DNA of 64,000 nt from NCBI RefSeq assembly GCF_003353175.1, contig NZ_QHKS01000019.1, forward strand, positions 64,501 to 128,500, read 5' to 3'. Of the stretch, positions 59,421-64,000 are shown piece by piece; positions within the stretch are counted from its first letter, which is position 1; each line of letters starts with the position of its first letter. The notes beneath the pieces were generated by a model that searched no databases, had not been told where the DNA came from, and saw only the letters and a program-made list of their open reading frames with translations. Position numbers and translations under genes: made by a program. The DNA comes from Paraburkholderia lacunae. GTDB taxonomy: Bacteria; Pseudomonadota; Gammaproteobacteria; Burkholderiales; Burkholderiaceae.

Positions 59421-60101
59421 CTACCGCCGCGGTCCGAGGCCGTGCGTCAGCAGCGCCACCGCATGCCGCGCGATCTCCTCGCCGCCGATATTGCGGCGCA
59501 CCGGATCGTCACGCCACAGCTTCAAGGTGGCCAACGGCAGAATCGTCAGCCCGAGCAAGCTGACAAACACCAGCGACGGCTCCAGCTCCGCATTCAGACG
59601 CCCTTCCTTTTGCCAGCGCGCGATGCACGACAACGCCGCCTTTTGCTGCGCGTCGCCGAAGCGTTCGTGCATGCGCTGGCGCAGCAAGCCGCCGTCGCTG
59701 ATCACTTCGCGCACCCACAGCGACGGGAACCACGGATTGTCTGCCGCGACCTGCACGAACCGCTGCGCAAGTTGCGCGATGGCCGCCACCGGATCGTCGG
59801 GATTGTCCTGGAACGGGCCGCTCAGCGCCGCGCGCAGCGGGACGAAACGCTCGTCGATCAGCACGTCGAGCAGCTGATCGCGCGTCTTGAAGTAGTAATG
59901 CACCATCGCCGGGGTGAAACCCGCCTCGCGAGCAATCGCCCCGAGCGTGGTGTCGACGATGCCCTGCCGCGCGAACAGCGCCAGCGCAGCGTCCAGTAGC
60001 CGGCCGCGCTGCTGCGGACCGCGCGCGGCGCCTGACGGCCTCCCCGGCCGCCGGGCCGCCGCGCTGTTGAAGCCCTGCTCATCGGACGCATTACGGGTCA
60101 T
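59421..60101 (-). CDS. TetR-family repressor of the adjacent efflux gene
   Basis: A 226-residue TetR regulator. The start at 60101 (MTRNASDEQGFNSAA) gives a short disordered lead, then the HTH RGRLLDAALALFARQGIVDTTLGAIAREAGFTPAMVHYYFKTRDQLLD. The C-terminal helical ligand domain contains NPWFPSLWVREVISDGG. It is divergent from the MFS exporter with a 75-nt shared control region, the standard arrangement for a drug-responsive repressor of its own efflux pump. The inducer is unknown. Confidence 0.9.
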   Translation of the reverse strand: MTRNASDEQGFNSAAARRPGRPSGAARGPQQRGRLLDAALALFARQGIVDTTLGAIAREAGFTPAMVHYYFKTRDQLLDVLIDERFVPLRAALSGPFQDNPDDPVAAIAQLAQRFVQVAADNPWFPSLWVREVISDGGLLRQRMHERFGDAQQKAALSCIARWQKEGRLNAELEPSLVFVSLLGLTILPLATLKLWRDDPVRRNIGGEEIARHAVALLTHGLGPRR

Positions 60102-60176
60102 TACTTTCAATTTGACGACTAAAGGGATGTCGCATATATTAACTTTCGAATTAATTAATTTCAACGCAGTGGTGCC
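60102..60176. promoter_or_regulatory. TetR/MFS divergent operator-promoter region
   Basis: Compact 75-bp AT-rich gap between divergent starts. The palindrome AATTAATTAATT (60149-60160) and the partly symmetric TTAACTTTCGAATTAA (60139-60154) are candidate TetR operators. Overlapping promoters for both genes are expected. Confidence 0.55.
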
Positions 60177-61688
60177 ATGAACCAATCTACAACGACTCAA
60201 GCCGCCGAGCTGGCGCACGAGAACGGTCACCCGCCGATCCGTCTGCTGTTTCCGGCGTTGCTGCTCGTCATGCTGCTCGCCGCGCTCGATCAGACCATCG
60301 TCTCGACGGCGCTGCCGACCATCGTCGGCGAGTTGGGCGGCCTCAACAATCTGTCCTGGGTGGTGACCGCGTACCTGCTCACCTCGACGATCGTCGTGCC
60401 GCTGTACGGCAAACTCGGCGATCTGTTCGGCCGGAAGATCGTGCTGCAAACCGCCATCGTGCTGTTTCTGGTCGGCTCCGCGTTATGCGGCATCGCGCAG
60501 GACATGACCCAGCTGATCGTACTGCGCGCGCTGCAAGGACTCGGCGGCGGCGGTCTGCTGGTAGTCACCATGGCCGCCATCGCCGACGTGATACCGCCGG
60601 CCGAGCGCGGCCGCTTTCAAGGCGTGTTCGGCGGCGTGTTCGGTCTGGCGACGGTGGTCGGTCCGCTGCTCGGCGGCTTCCTGGTCGAGCACCTGACGTG
60701 GCGCTGGATTTTCTACATCAACCTGCCGCTCGGGGTGATCTCGCTGGTGGTAATCGGCGCGGTCTTCAAACCGCACGTCCGCCATGTGAAGCACACCATC
60801 GACTACATGGGCGCCGCCTTTCTCGCCGGCGCGCTGACCTGCATCATCCTGTTCACGAGCCAGGGCGGCACGATCCTGCCGTGGTCGTCGCCGCAACTTT
60901 GGTTCACGCTGTGCATGGGACTGGTGGCGATCGGGGGCTTCATCCACGAAGAGCGGACCGCCGTCGAACCGATCATGCCGCTTGAACTCTTCAGGCAACG
61001 CACTTTTTTGCTGAGCAGCCTGATCAGCTTTATCGTCGGCGTGTCGATGTTCGGCGCGGTGACGTTCCTGCCGCTGTATCTGCAGGTGGTCAAAGGTTCG
61101 ACACCGTCGCAAGCAGGCACGCAGATGCTGCCGATGATGGGCGGCCTGTTCGTGATGTCGATGGTGACGGGCCGCATGATCAGCAAGATCGGCAAGTACC
61201 GCATGTTTCCGATTGCGGGCACGCTCCTCGTGGCTGTCGCGATGCTGCTGCTCGCCCGCCTGCAACTCACCACGCCGATCCAAGTGATGTATATCGACAT
61301 GGGCATTCTCGGCTGCGGACTCGGCATGGTGATGCAAGTGCTGATTCTCGCCGTGCAGAATTCCGTCGAGACGAAGCACATTGGCGTAGCCACGTCGGGC
61401 GCGACGCTGTTTCGCTCGATCGGCGGCTCGATCGGCGTGGCCGGCTTCGGCGCGGTGTTCTCGAATGGTCTCGCCGCGCGCCTCGAAACGCTGATTCCTC
61501 CAGACACCGAATTGCCGCACGCGCTTGGGCCCACCGCGATCCACCACCTGCCGCAAGCACTGCGCGACGATTATCTGCAAGCGTTTGCCGGTGCGTTGCA
61601 CACGGTCTATCTGTCGGCGGCATGCGTGGTGCTGCTCGCCTTCGCACTCGCGTGGTTCCTGAAGGACCATCCGCTGCGCCAGCAGTGA
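60177..61688 (+). CDS. MFS multidrug exporter, DHA2 (EmrB/QacA) family
   Basis: A 503-residue inner-membrane drug:proton antiporter with 14 predicted helices. Signatures: motif A GKLGDLFGRKIVLQ, motif C region GVFGLATVVGPLLGGFLVEHLTWRWIFYINLP, and LDQTIVSTALPTIV in helix 1 (motif D1 of DHA2). No emrA-type adaptor follows, so it may export across the inner membrane only. Expression is presumably controlled by the divergent TetR protein. Confidence 0.95.
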   Translation: MNQSTTTQAAELAHENGHPPIRLLFPALLLVMLLAALDQTIVSTALPTIVGELGGLNNLSWVVTAYLLTSTIVVPLYGKLGDLFGRKIVLQTAIVLFLVGSALCGIAQDMTQLIVLRALQGLGGGGLLVVTMAAIADVIPPAERGRFQGVFGGVFGLATVVGPLLGGFLVEHLTWRWIFYINLPLGVISLVVIGAVFKPHVRHVKHTIDYMGAAFLAGALTCIILFTSQGGTILPWSSPQLWFTLCMGLVAIGGFIHEERTAVEPIMPLELFRQRTFLLSSLISFIVGVSMFGAVTFLPLYLQVVKGSTPSQAGTQMLPMMGGLFVMSMVTGRMISKIGKYRMFPIAGTLLVAVAMLLLARLQLTTPIQVMYIDMGILGCGLGMVMQVLILAVQNSVETKHIGVATSGATLFRSIGGSIGVAGFGAVFSNGLAARLETLIPPDTELPHALGPTAIHHLPQALRDDYLQAFAGALHTVYLSAACVVLLAFALAWFLKDHPLRQQ

Positions 61689-62148
61689 TCCGCTATCGGG
61701 CTGCGCCGCCGCGCCCCTGAATCGCGAGGTCGAACGCGCCCTGCTTCGACCTCGTTCTGCCTGATCGCCATACTTTGATCATCACGCTTTCGTCCTACTA
61801 ATCGTGCAGCCGCATCATCACGCCGCAGTTGCGCCGTCGCTGTGAAAAAAACGCGCGGCTCATTCGTTCTGCCGACATATGCGGTGTTTCACCGTGTGTC
61901 GTCGTACCGACACGTACCGACAAAATGTGCGCCTGCGCACAAAAAGTAGGTGAGAACGTCGATTGACGTTCTCACGGAAACGCCACATATTTAAAGCGGT
62001 AATTTAAAGCAGTGGCACTGCATAACAAGGGCTTGAGCCCGACGTTCTTCAGCGCATGTGGATCGTGATTTCCGCCGACATTGCTCCGGCCTCAGCACGA
62101 TCTGGAGCATGCCGTACCGGCATTGTTTCCCACAGGTGGGTCCACAGC
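61689..62148. other. Intergenic region with two successive hairpins
   Basis: About 460 bases without a gene. TGTGCG-CCTG-CGCACA (61926-61941) is followed 8 nt later by a perfect 11-bp stem GTGAGAACGTC / GACGTTCTCAC (61950-61960 with 61965-61975, loop GATT). Just upstream is a short duplication of CGTACCGACA (61904-61923). No T-tract follows, so an untranslated RNA or protein-binding site is possible. Confidence 0.55.
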
Positions 62149-63306
62149 ATGTCCACCCAGACACTACTCGGCCATAGTTTTCCGACGCCTTGCAAACGCT
62201 GTGGCGGTGCGCTGTACCGGCAGGTCGATTACTGCCCCTATTGCGGCGCGATACATCCGCTCGAAGGGGACCCGCACAAGCGCGTCGAGATTCCCAGCAG
62301 CCGCGCGAGCGCGATGAACAAATCGACGCCAAAGAGCAGCTTCGAATCGACGCCGCTGGCCGACACCGGCCACGACACTGGCCAGGACGCCGGCCTTGGC
62401 GAGGCCGATCGGGTCGAGGCCGAGATGCAGGCGCCGATCCTCACGTCGCCTGATGCACCCATTCCACCGCTCGCCAATCCGCCGCACTGGAGCGGCGGAC
62501 GCGCAGCTTCAGTGCGGATGATGCTGATGGGTAGCGCGTCGATCGTCGTAATCGGACTAACGTATGTCGGCTATGCACTATTCAGCGACAACCACGAATG
62601 GCAGACCAGCAACACAGACGAGAGCGCCGACACCCATCGGGACGCGAGGACGGCGACGGGAATAATCGCGCTGTACAAACCTGCACTGTCACCCAAGCAA
62701 CCCAACCAGCCCAACCAGCCCAACCAGGTTAGCCAAGCCAAGCCGATCAAGCCGGCTAATCCGGCAACCGCCGCTCCGCCGGTTGCGCCCGCGTCCGCGT
62801 CCGCCCCCGCCGTCGCTGTAACACCTCCGTCAACGCCGCAGTTCCGCAATGCCGCTCAAGCCGTGCAAGCGGCGCGCGCGGCCTTTCACGCCAACGATCT
62901 GAGCGCAGCGCAAGCTGCGCTAAGCGCGGCGCAAACGCTGCAACCGGACAACGCCGACGCGCAGAATCTGCTGGGCGAACTGAAGCCGTTGACCGCACGC
63001 CGCGAGACCGCGTTGCAGGCGGCGCAAGCGTGCGCCGCGCAGCAGTTGTGGACCTGTGTGCGTCAACACGCAAACGACGCACTTACGATCGACATAGGCA
63101 ACGCCACCGCGAAGACCCTCCTCGAGCGTGCGATTCGCGAAACCGGTTGGGCACCGCTCAACTCGCACGCCGCGGCAAGCGGCCCGGCGCAAGCCAGACA
63201 GCAGACACAGCCGCAGACGAAGCCGTCGCAAACCCAGTTGCAAGTGCCGCTGCCAAAGGATATGCCGGCGAACAGCAGTACCTTGGCGACAGCACCGGCA
63301 CGGTAG
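62149..63306 (+). CDS. Zinc-ribbon, single-pass membrane protein with TPR-like C-terminus
   Basis: A 385-residue protein. N-terminal zinc ribbon CKRCGG...CPYCGA (about 17-36), an acidic linker, one transmembrane helix (about 124-146, MLMGSASIVVIGLTYVGYALF), a Pro/Asn/Gln-rich stretch with repeated QPN, then a periplasmic helical domain resembling one or two TPR units (AARAAFHANDLSAAQAALSAAQTLQPDNADAQNLL). The tail is Gln/Pro-rich. The start at 62149 (MSTQTLLGH) has GGTGGG upstream. Not recognised as a named family; a scaffold or envelope role is only a guess. Confidence 0.75.
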   Translation: MSTQTLLGHSFPTPCKRCGGALYRQVDYCPYCGAIHPLEGDPHKRVEIPSSRASAMNKSTPKSSFESTPLADTGHDTGQDAGLGEADRVEAEMQAPILTSPDAPIPPLANPPHWSGGRAASVRMMLMGSASIVVIGLTYVGYALFSDNHEWQTSNTDESADTHRDARTATGIIALYKPALSPKQPNQPNQPNQVSQAKPIKPANPATAAPPVAPASASAPAVAVTPPSTPQFRNAAQAVQAARAAFHANDLSAAQAALSAAQTLQPDNADAQNLLGELKPLTARRETALQAAQACAAQQLWTCVRQHANDALTIDIGNATAKTLLERAIRETGWAPLNSHAAASGPAQARQQTQPQTKPSQTQLQVPLPKDMPANSSTLATAPAR

Positions 63307-63557
63307 AAAATCATCGAGATAACGAATTGCCCAGCCGTATTCACGACCATTAAATGACCATTGATTGACCACTATTCGGCCGCCAGGCGACCCATCAGAC
63401 GACCGTAACTTCTCGATCAATCGCGTGGCCACTGAGCGGCAACAGACGGACATTGCACGCGAAATGCGTTGAACATGACGTGGCAATCCGGCTCACCGGC
63501 GCTTCGCGCGCGTCGACGCGCGCGCCCGTTCAAACCTGACCGATAGGTGGATAGACC

Positions 63558-64000
63558 ATGCTGAAGAGACTTCTGGCGGGATGGCTGGTGCTGATGCTCA
63601 TGTCTTCGTTTGCCGTCGCCGAGCCGACGCACTACAAGATCGTCACCGGTCCGGAACGAGGCACCTATATCCAGATCGGCCAGGACCTGTCGAAATGGGT
63701 GGCGGGACCTGCCGGCATCGACCTCGAAGTGATGGCTTCGAAGGGCTCGGCTGAAAACGTGCAGCGCATGCGCTTCGAGCCGGGCGTGAAACTCGCGCTG
63801 GTGCAATCCGACGTGTACCAGGCGTACATCGATATGGCCAACGCGGGCAACGCCGACGCGGGCACGGCGATCCGCCCGTTGCGCCTCATCATGCCGCTGT
63901 ACGACGAAGAAATTAACGTCGTGGTGCGCTCGGACTCGCCATTGAAGACCTTCGCCGAGATCAAGGACAAATCCATCAGTATCGGTCTGATCGGCAGCGG
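63558..64000 (+). CDS. TAXI-family TRAP transporter solute-binding protein, 5' part
   Basis: The first 147 codons are present and the gene runs off the window. Signal peptide LKRLLAGWLVLMLMSSFAVA, then a periplasmic type-II binding fold opening THYKIVTGPERGTYIQIGQDLSKWV, with KGSAENVQRM, LALVQSDVYQAYIDM and RPLRLIMPLYDEEINVVVRSDS, all typical of TAXI receptors. These feed 4TM/12TM TRAP permeases, often for glutamate or other organic acids. Any permease gene would be beyond the edge. Confidence 0.85.
   Translation, partial: MLKRLLAGWLVLMLMSSFAVAEPTHYKIVTGPERGTYIQIGQDLSKWVAGPAGIDLEVMASKGSAENVQRMRFEPGVKLALVQSDVYQAYIDMANAGNADAGTAIRPLRLIMPLYDEEINVVVRSDSPLKTFAEIKDKSISIGLIGS

Overview
The window is GC-rich DNA (roughly 60-65% by eye) and most resembles a Burkholderiaceae chromosome, probably Paraburkholderia. 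The indications are an OmpC-type general porin, a DUF3331 protein, an adenosylcobalamin-dependent ribonucleotide reductase, and a type VI secretion (T6SS) locus with the gene order usual in Burkholderia. Genes are tightly packed. The first and last genes are cut by the window edges: a 2Fe-2S oxidoreductase subunit at base 1 and a TAXI-type TRAP binding protein at base 64000. I saw no tRNA, rRNA, CRISPR array, intact transposon or prophage.

Region by region. 1-9.1 kb: mixed single genes (dehalogenase-like hydrolase, NlpD-like LysM/LytM lipoprotein, porin, OpgC-like acyltransferase, AI-2E/PerM-type exporter, DUF3331 protein) and the frameshifted remnant of an esterase. 9.5-20.8 kb: class II ribonucleotide reductase, OsmC protein, 2-hydroxyacid dehydrogenase, two-PAS diguanylate cyclase, small quinol monooxygenase, a 13-bp tandem array ahead of a YjdM-type zinc-ribbon gene, a VOC protein, an AraC regulator divergent from a zinc alcohol dehydrogenase, and a LysR regulator.

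21.1-43.4 kb is one T6SS locus. A leftward operon encodes a TPR lipoprotein, TssB, TssC, Hcp, TssE, TssF, TssG, ClpV (TssH) and TssA. Diverging from it is tssJ-tssK-tssL. Facing it is tssM-tagF-ompA-like, preceded by an M15 peptidoglycan peptidase and a divergent Ala-rich membrane protein. Together these supply the membrane complex (TssJLM, with OmpA-like and M15 helpers for the cell wall), the baseplate (TssEFGK, TssA), the sheath and tube (TssBC, Hcp) and the recycling ATPase (ClpV). No VgrG, PAAR or obvious effector gene is in the window.

43.5-49.3 kb: glucose-6-phosphate dehydrogenase (zwf), an ornithine cyclodeaminase-family reductase, a decayed FAD-oxidoreductase / C39-like peptidase operon, and a hipBA toxin-antitoxin pair behind five regularly spaced operator-like boxes. 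49.7-56 kb: a BetR-HTH/receiver regulator facing a hybrid histidine kinase that overlaps a secreted molybdopterin-fold protein, then a phosphoribosyltransferase-HAD fusion facing a NERD-UvrD-type helicase. 56-64 kb: GST, Zur-type regulator, stand-alone receiver, RraA-family protein, a TetR/MFS efflux pair, a zinc-ribbon membrane protein and the TAXI binding protein.

The T6SS is conventional. The less expected signals are the hip operator ladder, a 29-nt palindromic repeat found inside two unrelated genes (with a possible relative at the esterase frameshift), the PRTase-HAD / NERD-helicase pair, the broken FAD/C39 operon, and hairpins and short repeats inside the T6SS locus.
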